64,000 nucleotides of DNA, taken from contig JBLZWL010000071.1 in the NCBI GenBank assembly GCA_049194865.1, forward strand, positions 1 to 64,000. The letters are read 5' to 3'. Of the stretch, positions 34,031 through 42,661 are shown one piece after another (position 1 is the stretch's first letter; each line of letters opens with the position of its first letter). The stretch is from Myxococcus terminator_A. GTDB taxonomy: Bacteria > Myxococcota > Myxococcia > Myxococcales > Myxococcaceae. Both the position numbers and the translations under genes were made by a program. The notes under the pieces were generated by a model. The model searched no databases and was not told where the DNA came from. It was given only the letters and a program-made list of their open reading frames with translations.

Positions 34031-34470
34031 GCGCGCTCCAGGGCGGCGATGTCGATTTTCTGCATCCCGAGCATCGCCTGCACCACGCGCCCGGCCTTCG
34101 CCGGGTCCTTGTCCCCCATCAGGCGCATCAGCGTCCGGGGGATGATCTGCCAGGACACGCCGAAGCGGTCCTCCAGCCAGCCGCACTGCTTGTGCTTTCC
34201 ACCAGCGGAGAGCTGGTCCCAGAGCGCGTCGACCTCGGCCTGCGTCTCACAATCGACGAAGAGCGAAATCCCCTCGGAGAACTTGAACTTGGGGCCTCCG
34301 TTGAACGACAGGAACGTCTGCCCTTCCACCTCGAAGGTGACGGACATGGCCGCGTCGTCCGGGCCTCGCGTCACCGAGACAATCTTCGAGTTCTTGAACA
34401 CCGACGTGTAGAGCTTCGCCGCCTCTTCCGCCTGGTTGTTGAACATCAGGAACGGGGTGATCTTCTGCAT
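34015..34470 (-). CDS. PhnB-like VOC (glyoxalase-fold) protein
   Basis: A 151-residue protein starting MQKITPFLMFNNQAEEAAKL, with AGGA eight bases before this ATG. The FLMFNNQAEEAAKLYTSVF opening, FLSFNGGP, SLFVDCETQAEVDALWDQLS and GWLEDRFGVSWQIIP are the hallmark blocks of the PhnB/3-demethylubiquinone methyltransferase-like VOC family. Despite that name, these proteins have no proven methyltransferase role. Some confer protection or bind metal. An upstream Met at 34497 is possible but less well supported. Confidence 0.85.
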   Translation of the reverse strand: MQKITPFLMFNNQAEEAAKLYTSVFKNSKIVSVTRGPDDAAMSVTFEVEGQTFLSFNGGPKFKFSEGISLFVDCETQAEVDALWDQLSAGGKHKQCGWLEDRFGVSWQIIPRTLMRLMGDKDPAKAGRVVQAMLGMQKIDIAALERAYAGN

Positions 34471-34596
34471 GGGGGACATCCTGGGTGGGGGCGGCACCAG
34501 GAGGGTGCCGGCCTTTTGCCCTACGTCGAAGCCACCTTCGATTCTTCGACATGCCCCTCATTTTTTCTTCGAGAAAGGCATCCCGCCCTCTCGACC

Positions 34597-36786
34597 TCAG
34601 TGGTCGGCCCCCTCGTGGTGGTCATGGCCCGGGCCACCAAAAGTCCCCGGCCACGGCTCCTTCGCGGGCAGCAGGCCCGGCATGGGGAAGCGCTGGAAGC
34701 GGGACTGGCTGTAGGCAAAAGGTGGGTCACACTCGCCACAGGTGGTGGCCCCGTCCATCAGCAGCAGGGCCCCGGGTGCCAGCTCCATCAACTGCGGAGT
34801 CGTGCGGGCCGAGTAGTCGAGCCGGCACTGGAAGGCCTCGGCGCCGTCCGACATGCTCACGCCCACCAGCAGTTGGTGGTTCTCGCTGTTGGTGGCCGTC
34901 GTGAGCACCAGCGTCCGGGGTGGCAGGCCCGGCGCATCCGGCCAGGACGCGAGCCGCAGCTCCTTCGTCGTGAGCTGCTGTCCCGAGCGCAGCGAGTACG
35001 TCCACGCGGGGTTCAGCGAGGGCAGCTGGAAGCCCTTCAGCTCCGTGGCCATGGGCAGCGCGCCGCCCTCGTTCGGATTCACGGTGGTGCCCGGCGCGCT
35101 GGGCACCAGTCGCTCCCGCGTGGCCACCATGCGGCCGAACTGCTGGGGAATGGTCGCCGCCACCGAGCCATCCGCCGTGAGCAGCGCCTGCGCCGCGCGC
35201 TCCTGGAACAGCAGCCCGTTCACCACCGCGAGCTCTCCGGCGCGCTGCGACTGCGGCTTGCGCCAGCGCGGCACCCCGTCCGAGGAGAAGGCCATCAGCA
35301 GCGAGGGCGCGCCCGCCTGGAGCGGAGCCCCCACGTTCAGCGTCTGCGAGAAGGAGACATACAAGTCCCCCAGCGCGTCCGAGACGACGCCGAAGGGGTG
35401 CGGGTGGTTGCACTCGGACAACAGCGGGTCGGTCAGCTCCTGGGCGGACACCATCTGTCCGTACGCGTCCAGCACCACCAGGAAGTACAAGCGACACAAC
35501 GTCTCGCGGTTCAGTCCCACGGGGTAGGCCTCGAACAAGGCCGCCAGCCGGTCCGGCGCCATCACCGCCAGCCGCGCCAGGAAGAGGCTGGACGTGCGCT
35601 GCGCGATGTCCGGCCGCGCCTGCTCCAGGGAGAAGGTCCACCGGGGCGCGCCCGTGTAGCGCTCCACCAGCGACACCGAGCCGTCCTCCGGCAGGTCCAT
35701 GCACAAGAGCCTGTCGTTCCACAGCATGCAGCGCCGGGCCGCGTCGCCGCTGAGCATGGGCACCGGGGCCGCCGCGTCCAACAGCGCGGACGTGTAGAAG
35801 CCCGCCAGCGTCACGTCGCCCTCCGGCCCCACCAGCAGGTCATGCAGGTTCACCCCCCGCACCCGCGCGTCGAGAATCCAGTCCGGCTCCAGCGGCACGG
35901 CGGCGGGACGCGCGCACACAGGCCCCCGGCAGCGGCCCTCCGCCTGACACGGACTGGCCGCCGCGCAGACGAAGCCGTCCGGCAAATCTCGCCGCGCGCA
36001 CGCGCCTTCGATGCACACGTCGGCGGCATCACAGCCGCGCTCCTCGCCGCAGAAGGTGCCATCCGGCGCATCCGCCAGACCGCAGCCGAGCTTCGAATCA
36101 CACGTGCCCACCTGACACGCTCCCGCCCCGGGACAAGGGGGCGCGGCCACCGCGCGACAACCATCCAGCGCGTGGCACACGTCCGTGGTGCAGGCGTTGG
36201 CGTCGTCACACGGCCGCTCCAGGCCCTTGCACCGGCCCTGCTGACACATGGCCATGGAGAGGCAGGCGTTGCCCGGGTCGCACCCGGTGCCATCCGGCAG
36301 CAGCGTCTCCACACAGCGCTCGGACACGGGGTCGAACACCGCGCTGGCGCACACCACCGCCTGACACGCCGGCGTCGGCCGCGCCTCGCCCGCGAGCACC
36401 AGCTCCGCGCGACCTCCATCCGACGCGGTGCCGATGAGCCGGGCCTCGTACGTACCCGCGGCCTGGGGGCTGAAGCGCAGGCGCACCGGCACCTCGCTCC
36501 CGCCCACGCGCGCGGGCAGCGCATCCACCAGCGAGAAGGGCGCTTCCACCGAGGTCCAGGTGACATCCAGCGGCGCGCGCCCCGCGTTGAGCACCCGCAC
36601 CTCCGCCTCGCGCACCCCGCCTGGGAATGTGACGGGGAAGTCCAGCCGCGACAGCGACAGCCTGAGCCGGCCCTCGGCCCCGGTGAGGGGAGGGTCCTCG
36701 CGGCACGCCGTCAGACAGGTGCCGAACACCGTCACCCACAGGATGAATGCCCACCCCACCCCGCCTGCCCTCGTCGCGCGTGCCAT
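34597..36786 (-). CDS. Cys-rich lipoprotein with beta-propeller-like C-terminus
   Basis: A 729-residue lipoprotein. The lipobox is near the end of WVTVFGTCLTAC. An ASPM/HYDIN-like beta-sandwich (LDFPVTFPGGVREAEVRV, about 35-125) is followed by about 150 residues with more than 20 cysteines (CVETLLPDGTGCDPGNAC, CTTDVCHALDGC). The C-terminal 400 residues carry propeller-like strands ending in a His-rich tail (GHDHHEGADH). This modular surface architecture is typical of myxobacterial lipoproteins. It is divergent from the exported protein at 36924. It could bind ligand or metal at the outer membrane. No enzyme motif. Confidence 0.7.
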   Translation of the reverse strand: MARATRAGGVGWAFILWVTVFGTCLTACREDPPLTGAEGRLRLSLSRLDFPVTFPGGVREAEVRVLNAGRAPLDVTWTSVEAPFSLVDALPARVGGSEVPVRLRFSPQAAGTYEARLIGTASDGGRAELVLAGEARPTPACQAVVCASAVFDPVSERCVETLLPDGTGCDPGNACLSMAMCQQGRCKGLERPCDDANACTTDVCHALDGCRAVAAPPCPGAGACQVGTCDSKLGCGLADAPDGTFCGEERGCDAADVCIEGACARRDLPDGFVCAAASPCQAEGRCRGPVCARPAAVPLEPDWILDARVRGVNLHDLLVGPEGDVTLAGFYTSALLDAAAPVPMLSGDAARRCMLWNDRLLCMDLPEDGSVSLVERYTGAPRWTFSLEQARPDIAQRTSSLFLARLAVMAPDRLAALFEAYPVGLNRETLCRLYFLVVLDAYGQMVSAQELTDPLLSECNHPHPFGVVSDALGDLYVSFSQTLNVGAPLQAGAPSLLMAFSSDGVPRWRKPQSQRAGELAVVNGLLFQERAAQALLTADGSVAATIPQQFGRMVATRERLVPSAPGTTVNPNEGGALPMATELKGFQLPSLNPAWTYSLRSGQQLTTKELRLASWPDAPGLPPRTLVLTTATNSENHQLLVGVSMSDGAEAFQCRLDYSARTTPQLMELAPGALLLMDGATTCGECDPPFAYSQSRFQRFPMPGLLPAKEPWPGTFGGPGHDHHEGADH

Positions 36787-36923
36787 GGGTGCCTCCCGTG
36801 CTCCTGTCACCGCGTATAGTCCTCGGGCCCGGAGGATGCGAGGGGTGCGCCTCGCCGCGCTGTCGGCCACCCGGCCTCTGGCGCCTGTAGACTCCCCGCG
36901 TCCGTTCTCCATTGGGAGCCCCC

Positions 36924-37835
36924 ATGTCCTCGCGTCCCACCCTCGTGCTCGTCCTGGCCCTGCTCGCGACCTGGGCCCTCCCCGCCTTCGCGCAGGACGT
37001 GCCGCGCACGATGACCTTCCAGGGGCGCCTGGTGCGCGCGGACGGCACCCCGGAGAGCTCGCCGCAGGACCTCACCTTCACCCTCTACGCCGCGCCCGTG
37101 GGCGGCTCCCCGCTGTGGCAGGAGAACCACCTGGCCGTGCCGGTGACGAATGGCTACTACGCGGTGGTGCTCGGCTCCTCCGTCGCGCTGGGGGACGACC
37201 TGGTGCGGCGCTCGGAGATGCACCTGGGCGTCGCGCTCGCCAGCCAGTCGGAGCTGACGCCGCGCTTCCGCATGGCCTCGGTGCCCTTCGCGTTGCGCTC
37301 GAGCGACAGCATCCGTCTGGAGGGCCGCGCCGCCAACACCTTCGCGCCCGTGAGCCACACCCACGCCAACGCCACGGCGACGACGGCGGGCTTCATGTCC
37401 GCGGCCGACAAGGTGAAGCTGGATGCGCCCGCTCCCACGTATGGCGAGGGCCTCATCGCCACCGGCACCCCCCTGGCCGTGCGCGTCAGCTTCCCGACGA
37501 CGGGCGGCACCAACGGCACGGCGCGCGTCGCGGCGCGCTCCGACCACACCCACGCGAAGCCCGCGCTGTCATGCGGTTACAAGAGTGCCACCGGCAACGA
37601 TTCGGCGGACACGCGCGCCGCCATCGCCTGGTGCGCCACGGGTGAGACGTTGATGGGCGGCGGCTGCGTGGGACTGGAGGAAGGGCCCACCGGCGTCGCC
37701 TTCCATCCCACCGGCGTCACCTTCGAGAACAGCCCCACGCAGGCCGCCCCGGGAGTGCCCGGCTACCGCTGCCGCAGCCACGCCAGCAGCAACAGCGCCC
37801 CCACCGCCTACGCCATCTGCTGCCGCATTCCGTGA
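36924..37835 (+). CDS. Exported protein with phage tail-fibre-like motif
   Basis: A 303-residue protein with a signal peptide (MSSRPTLVLVLALLATWALP, cleavage near AFA). The N-terminal domain (VPRTMTFQGRLVRADGTPE to VPFALRSS) resembles beta-sandwich modules of myxobacterial exported proteins. Residues 135-165 (VSHTHANATATTAGFMSAAD) match the SHTH and 'MSxADKxKL' pattern of phage tail fibre/collar proteins, with DHTHAKP repeating later. The C-terminal part holds six cysteines (YRCRSH, ICCRIP). GGGAG lies five bases before the ATG. It may form a trimeric fibre-like adhesin. Confidence 0.65.
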   Translation: MSSRPTLVLVLALLATWALPAFAQDVPRTMTFQGRLVRADGTPESSPQDLTFTLYAAPVGGSPLWQENHLAVPVTNGYYAVVLGSSVALGDDLVRRSEMHLGVALASQSELTPRFRMASVPFALRSSDSIRLEGRAANTFAPVSHTHANATATTAGFMSAADKVKLDAPAPTYGEGLIATGTPLAVRVSFPTTGGTNGTARVAARSDHTHAKPALSCGYKSATGNDSADTRAAIAWCATGETLMGGGCVGLEEGPTGVAFHPTGVTFENSPTQAAPGVPGYRCRSHASSNSAPTAYAICCRIP

Positions 37836-38094
37836 GCCTCGAGACAGCGCGCCGGATGTGTCACCCACGCAGGCAATCCGTCGCAGTCTCGCCGGAGAGC
37901 TGAACATCGAACGGAATCCCCATCCTCTCGGGGCTGGAGGCGAGCGAACCCACGGAAGCCCTGCTTGCTCGCGGACACTTCAGGCAGCGGGTGATGAAAC
38001 CCTGTCATTTTTTCAGATGGTCTCTCTGGACCCACTGCAACCGCGCGGAATAGTTGGATCACAGAAGGGTATGGTTCTAGCAATCGGGGACGGC

Positions 38095-38385
38095 ATGACC
38101 TCCGTCTCGGACACGGGCTCGCAATCCTCCCAGGCCTTCACCGTGCTCATCCCACGCGGGCTACAAGGCAGCGTGGACGGCCTGCCTCAGGATGTGCGGC
38201 AGGCCCTGCTCTCGGAGCTTTTCCGCATGGCCTCGCTGGCGCACCAGGAACGAAGCCTGTTGCCCGCGTCGGGGCCGTATGCGTTGAACCTGGACCTGGA
38301 TGGATGCCACGTCACCGTGGAGATGGACCCGTCCCGCTCGCGGCTGACCCTGGCTGGGCTCACGCGCGCACGAGCGCTGGGCTGA
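38095..38385 (+). CDS. Small hypothetical protein
   Basis: A 96-residue protein starting MTSVSDTGSQSSQAFTVLIP. An in-frame ATG 24 bases upstream (38071) is an alternative; GGGGA stands four bases before the chosen ATG. No motif recognised. The C-terminal strand pattern (YALNLDLDGCHVTVEMD) suggests a small alpha/beta fold. The upstream 259 bases are AT-richer than average and show no other gene. Confidence 0.45.
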   Translation: MTSVSDTGSQSSQAFTVLIPRGLQGSVDGLPQDVRQALLSELFRMASLAHQERSLLPASGPYALNLDLDGCHVTVEMDPSRSRLTLAGLTRARALG

Positions 38386-38407
38386 GCCCGGCGATACGTG
38401 AACCACG

Positions 38408-38704
38408 ATGTCTCGACGGGCCGGCTACGAAGAATCCTGGGACCTCACCTACCTGGTGGAGCAGCTGCGTGAGCTCATCAGCCGCGACCTGGAGCTCGAT
38501 GACGCGCTCGCGGAGGAGCTCGAGGACACCCTGGCCCGGCTCGTGCTGCGCAACCAACGCCTGCGCGGGCTTCAGCGCATGGTGAACGCGGAGCGCGACG
38601 CGGAGGACCTCGAGGTGCTGCGCAACGCGCTGGAGTACACGGACCGAGAGCTGCTCGCCCACCTGCCCCAGCTCCTGGAGCGCCTGCGAGAAGTGCACGC
38701 CTGA
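38408..38704 (+). CDS. Small helical hypothetical protein
   Basis: A 98-residue acidic, Leu-rich protein (LTYLVEQLRELISRDLELDD and later LERLREVHA). It is predicted to be almost entirely helical and possibly coiled-coil. It starts 22 bases after the preceding stop, so the two small genes probably form an operon. No family recognised. It is convergent with a Cys-rich lipoprotein gene. Confidence 0.5.
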   Translation: MSRRAGYEESWDLTYLVEQLRELISRDLELDDALAEELEDTLARLVLRNQRLRGLQRMVNAERDAEDLEVLRNALEYTDRELLAHLPQLLERLREVHA

Positions 38705-38715
38705 GCCGCCCTGCC

Positions 38716-39639
38716 CTACGGCGTGGCGCCCGGATACAGCGTGTGAGTGGGCCCCCGCGCGGGAGGACCTCCCACGCCCATGCCCACCGAGCCCGGGCCG
38801 ACAGGGAGCACGCCCGCGGCCGGCACCAGGCTCCCGGACTCGGCGCGCACGGGGCCCTCGCACGCGCCCGCGCGACAGCCCTCCAGGCCCTGACACGGCC
38901 TGCCCGCGCCACACGCCACCGCCTGACACGTGCCCGCGCGGCACACCTGCCCGGAGGCACACGGGCCCACGGCCGCGCACGCCTCCGTGGCGGACAGGCA
39001 CGCGCCCGCGCGGCACACCTCACCCGCGCCACACTGCGCCGAGGTGGTGCAGGACAGCGCCAGACACGCGCCCTCGCGGCACACCTGCTGCGCGGGGCAG
39101 CTCACCGTGGCGCACCCCGCGTTCGACACGCAGCGGCCATCCACGCCACAGCGCTCGTCCGACGCGCAGGCGAAGTCCGCCGTGCAGAGGACACCGCGGC
39201 ACTGTCCACCCAAGCGGCACACCGTGCCCTGGGGACAGGCGACGCCCAGGCAGCCATCCCTCACGCACTCCGAGCCCAGGCAGCGCTCGGTGGGAAAACA
39301 CGTCGCGGTGCCGTCGCAGCCCACGCGGCGGCACGTGCCTCCGCGACACACCTCGCCAGCCGCGCAAGCCGTCCCCAGACACGAGGGCTCCACGCACGCG
39401 TCCAGCTCGCACACGCGCCCGGCGCCACAGGCCACGTCCTGGCACGTGGTGGCCAGGCACCGGCCCTCCACGCAGGCTTGCGCGTCCGGGCAGACCACGC
39501 TGGAGCACAAATCCGGCGGCACCAGCGGGACACTCTCGTCGCAGCCCGCCAGCGCCACGAGCACCATCAGCAGCAGCCCCCTCAGCGGCATCCGGGCCTT
39601 CATGGCAACAGCCCCCCTCGGAGGCCTCCGGGGGCTCAT
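38716..39639 (-). CDS. Cys-rich repeat lipoprotein
   Basis: A 307-residue lipoprotein with lipobox LMVLVALAGC. The mature region contains about 13 short EGF/disintegrin-like repeats of the form (A/G)C(A/G)xGxVC(R/E)xGxC, about 18-20 residues each, and more than 40 cysteines. The start at 39639 overlaps the stop of the upstream gene as ATGA and has GGAG eight bases upstream. A second in-frame Met at 39603 would give a shorter signal sequence. The C-terminus is Gly/Pro-rich. It is probably a surface-exposed, disulphide-stabilised protein; function unknown. Confidence 0.65.
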   Translation of the reverse strand: MSPRRPPRGAVAMKARMPLRGLLLMVLVALAGCDESVPLVPPDLCSSVVCPDAQACVEGRCLATTCQDVACGAGRVCELDACVEPSCLGTACAAGEVCRGGTCRRVGCDGTATCFPTERCLGSECVRDGCLGVACPQGTVCRLGGQCRGVLCTADFACASDERCGVDGRCVSNAGCATVSCPAQQVCREGACLALSCTTSAQCGAGEVCRAGACLSATEACAAVGPCASGQVCRAGTCQAVACGAGRPCQGLEGCRAGACEGPVRAESGSLVPAAGVLPVGPGSVGMGVGGPPARGPTHTLYPGATP

Positions 39640-40454
39640 GGCAGCCGCTCCGTGCGGTCCGCCGCCGGCAGTGCCAGCGACTCCGGCCGCGTCAGCACCA
39701 CGCCCAGCACCACGCCCGCCGCGGCCAGCCCCACTCCGCCCACGACGTAGGGCCAGAGCGCGCCGCGCGGGGCCTCTTCCACCGCCGTCTCCGACGTAGG
39801 GAACGTCGCGGCGTCACGCGCCGAGGCCACCGCCGCTGGCAGGTGCTCGGTGGCCTCCAGCCGCAGCGGCGCGCGCGGGCTGCCCTGCTCGAAGAGGACG
39901 AGGCCCCCGGCGTCCCTCGCCACCGCGTAGGCCTCCACGGCGCGCGCGGGAGGTGCCTTCACGGACACGGGTCCCGACGGCGAGCCCACCGCCGCGGAGA
40001 AGCCCGCCGCGCCCGGCAGGCGCACCGCCACCATCACCTCCGTGGCCACCTTCCGGGGCTGCTTCAACACCGCCGACACCCGGCCATCCGGCAGCCGCGT
40101 CACGGTGAGTGTGGGCTGCTGGCCCTCCAGGGCCGCCCGTGCCGCCAGGAACGGCACCTGGACCTTGGGCCCCAGCGAGTCCTTCACCTGGGCGGAGGGC
40201 TCCAGGACGAGCAAGACCTCGAAGGCCTCCTGGGCCTCCTGGCGCTGCCCCATGAAGGCGCGAGCCAGTGCCAGCCCCCGCCATGCCCGCAGACGCTCCA
40301 CGCGCGTCCCAGGGCCCTCCAGGGCCTCCAGGAAGGACGTGGCGGCGGCATCGAACTCCAGGGCGTCGAACTGTTGCTCGGCGCGCACCAGCGGCGGCAC
40401 CGCGCCCCATGCCTGGGTGGCGAACAGCCAGAGCATGATGAGCAGCGCGCGCAC
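39636..40454 (-). CDS. Exported TPR-like protein with C-terminal membrane span
   Basis: A 272-residue protein from a GTG start. The signal sequence is MRALLIMLWLFATQAWGA. TPR-like helices (VRAEQQFDALEFDAAATSFL, about 25-110) are followed by a beta-rich segment (LTVTRLPDGRVSAVLKQPRK). A single membrane span (YVVGGVGLAAAGVVLGVVL) lies near residues 237-255. It is coupled by an ATGA overlap to the Cys-rich lipoprotein gene, so the two products may act together at the envelope. No catalytic motif. Confidence 0.55.
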   Translation of the reverse strand: MRALLIMLWLFATQAWGAVPPLVRAEQQFDALEFDAAATSFLEALEGPGTRVERLRAWRGLALARAFMGQRQEAQEAFEVLLVLEPSAQVKDSLGPKVQVPFLAARAALEGQQPTLTVTRLPDGRVSAVLKQPRKVATEVMVAVRLPGAAGFSAAVGSPSGPVSVKAPPARAVEAYAVARDAGGLVLFEQGSPRAPLRLEATEHLPAAVASARDAATFPTSETAVEEAPRGALWPYVVGGVGLAAAGVVLGVVLTRPESLALPAADRTERLP

Positions 40455-40482
40455 GGTTCATCAGTCTACAACCGTGTTGCAC

Positions 40483-40728
40483 CCATCCACAGATGTTGTC
40501 CCCAGCGGCCTGCTGCTTCTTCAAAAGCTTAATGTAGGTATTGATCAAATGGTCGAAGCAGTAGAGGGCTCGGATTTGGGGATAAGTCAGCAAGCTCGCG
40601 GGATGACTGACGAATTCGGCCGATGCTACATGTGGGTAAACTGGCGGTTTCCCCCGGCTTCCCACAGGCGCTGATCCACGCCACCGTTTCTCCACAACCC
40701 GACCCCCGCTATCCACAGGCCATCCACA
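40483..40728. other. Cluster of DnaA-box-like 9-mers upstream of the kinase gene
   Basis: Within about 250 bases of the gene-free stretch 40455-40843, six sites come within one or two mismatches of TTATCCACA. They are CCATCCACA (40483-40491), complement TTATCCCCA (40577-40585), complement TTACCCACA (40631-40639), TTCTCCACA (40688-40696), CTATCCACA (40709-40717) and CCATCCACA (40720-40728). An AT-rich stretch with the palindrome TTGATCAA (40541-40548) lies among them. No dnaA, dnaN or rpmH gene is nearby, so a chromosomal origin is unlikely. A DnaA titration or regulatory site is possible. Confidence 0.45.
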
Positions 40729-40843
40729 GGTCTCCAGTGGACGAGGGGGCGACCGGGCGTGACGGTGCATTCTCACCGCACGTCCGCGCCCTACAAGCCT
40801 GTTATCCTCCGTTGCGGTGCTGCTCCGGTGTCGGGGCGCTGTC

Positions 40844-42568
40844 GTGGAGGTTGCACCCATCGATTTCTATCGGGGCGAGCGCATCGGGAAGTACGAGGTC
40901 GTCACGCAGCTGTCCGTGGGTGGCATGGCCGAGCTGTTCCTCGGCTTCACCTCGGGTCCGGGTGGCTTCCGTAAATACGTGGTCGTCAAGCGCATCCTGC
41001 CGGACGCTCGGGACAACGAGCAGTTCGAGCGGATGTTCCTGGACGAGGCGCGCATCACCGCGGCCTTCAACCACCCCAACATCGCGCAGGTCTTTGACTT
41101 GGGGCAGGAGGAGGACGGCCTCTACCTGGCGATGGAGTTCATCGCCGGGCAGAACCTGAACCAGATTACGAGCGCGTGCCTGCGCGCCCGGCAGCCGGTG
41201 CCGCTGGGCTTCACGCTGTCGGTGGCGCGCGACGTCTGCATGGCGCTGCACTACGCGCACACCTTCACCGCGCCCTCGGGCGAGCCCAGCCCCGTCATCC
41301 ACCGTGACGTCGCCCAGAAGAACATCATGGTGACGTACGACGGCATGGTGAAGCTGCTCGACTTCGGCATCGCCAAGGCGAAGGGCAGCCTGGAGCGCAC
41401 CCACGCGGGCACGGTGAAGGGCACCACCGGATACATGTCTCCGGAGCAGGTGCGCGGCGACAAGCTGGATGGTCGCAGCGACTTGTTCTCGGTGGGTGTG
41501 ATGATGCACGAGATGCTCACCGGCGCGCGCCTGTTCGCGGGACGGACGGAGCGCGACGAGATGATGAAGATCCTCGAGGCGCCCATCCCCTGGCCCACGC
41601 ACGTCACGCCGCACGTGTCCGAGCAGGTCTCCAAGGTGGTGATGCAGTCGCTGGAGCGCAGCCGCGAGAAGCGCTTTGCCAACGGCCGGGACATGGCGCG
41701 GGCGATTGAAGCGGCGGCGGGCTCGCTGATTCAGGACGCGGACCACCGTGGCTCGCTGATGAAGGAGCTGTTCACGGAGCGGATGGCGGCCACGCGCGCG
41801 CTGCTGGAGAGCGCGGACGGCACCACCAACGGCCTGATGCTGGACGCCGCCAAGCGCGCCCTTCGCGGGGATGACGGGCCGTACCTGCCGGCGCGCGAGA
41901 ACCAGGCCACGCCCCGGACGGGCAACCCGTCGGTGCCGAACCTCAAGAAGGCCTCTCGCAAGATGTCCACGGTGAAGCCCCGGGACGGACAGCCTCCGGC
42001 GGACACGGACCTGACGCCCGGACAGCGCTTGCGCTCGAACGCCCTTTGGGGGCTGGTGCTGCTCGGCATCCTCGGGGGCGGTGGCTATGGCGCCGTGCGC
42101 TTGAGCAGCGTGATGGACGAGACGATGACGCCCGTGGTGGAGCAGGAGCCGCCTGGGGGGGAGCTGAAGAGGTTCGACCCGGGACTGCCCATCTACCCGG
42201 GGCCCGCGGATGGGGGAGCGGTGGCGGAGGCGCCAGAGCCGGTGAAGAAGCCGGAGAAGGTCAAGCCGACCTCGGCCCATCAGGAAGAAGACAAGGACAG
42301 GAAGCCGGCGCTCGCCGTGAAGTCCTCACGGGCGATGGGCATGCTGACGTTCGTCGTGAATGACGCGGCGACGCCCACCTATAAAGCGCCCCTCAAGGTG
42401 GACGGCAAGGATGCGGGAAAACTCCCCATGTTCAAGATGTTGCTGCCAGTGGGCAAGCACACCCTGAAGGTGCTCGACCCCGAGGGAAAGTGGCGCACCC
42501 TTCCGGTGGTCATCGACGCGAAAGAACCGATGATCCTCAACTTCAAGCACTGGAAGGACTTGCCGTAG
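40844..42568 (+). CDS. Transmembrane Ser/Thr protein kinase with PEGA-like C-terminus
   Basis: About 574 residues from a GTG preceded by GGGG; an upstream GTG at 40817 is also open. The kinase domain has Gly-loop LSVGGMAELF, ATP Lys in VVVKRILPD, Glu in FLDEAR, catalytic loop H153-R-D-V-A-Q-K-N160 and LLDFGIAK. The catalytic loop lacks the usual Lys and resembles that of tyrosine kinases, as in the paralog at 25729. A membrane span at about 396-420 (LWGLVLLGILGGGGYGAV) separates a charged Pro/Lys stretch and a PEGA-like domain (APLKVDGKDAGKLPMFK). It lies directly downstream of the DnaA-box-like cluster and upstream of gshB. Confidence 0.85.
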   Translation: MEVAPIDFYRGERIGKYEVVTQLSVGGMAELFLGFTSGPGGFRKYVVVKRILPDARDNEQFERMFLDEARITAAFNHPNIAQVFDLGQEEDGLYLAMEFIAGQNLNQITSACLRARQPVPLGFTLSVARDVCMALHYAHTFTAPSGEPSPVIHRDVAQKNIMVTYDGMVKLLDFGIAKAKGSLERTHAGTVKGTTGYMSPEQVRGDKLDGRSDLFSVGVMMHEMLTGARLFAGRTERDEMMKILEAPIPWPTHVTPHVSEQVSKVVMQSLERSREKRFANGRDMARAIEAAAGSLIQDADHRGSLMKELFTERMAATRALLESADGTTNGLMLDAAKRALRGDDGPYLPARENQATPRTGNPSVPNLKKASRKMSTVKPRDGQPPADTDLTPGQRLRSNALWGLVLLGILGGGGYGAVRLSSVMDETMTPVVEQEPPGGELKRFDPGLPIYPGPADGGAVAEAPEPVKKPEKVKPTSAHQEEDKDRKPALAVKSSRAMGMLTFVVNDAATPTYKAPLKVDGKDAGKLPMFKMLLPVGKHTLKVLDPEGKWRTLPVVIDAKEPMILNFKHWKDLP

Positions 42569-42661
42569 GGGCGGCGGGCTTGCCTGCTGGCCCATGAAGC
42601 TGGGGATGTGACACGCGGTCCTGTTATCGTCGCGCCCCCTTCAACCACCTGCGACGAGACT

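Noticed and set aside
33337..36819. 1160-residue open frame on the plus strand across the VOC and lipoprotein genes
   Set aside because: It overlaps well supported minus-strand genes, is His/Arg/Gln-rich without domains and has no ribosome site.
40455..40843. Chromosomal replication origin
   Set aside because: DnaA-like boxes exist, but no dnaA, dnaN, rpmH or parAB genes are near and all boxes have mismatches. Reported only as a candidate DnaA cluster.
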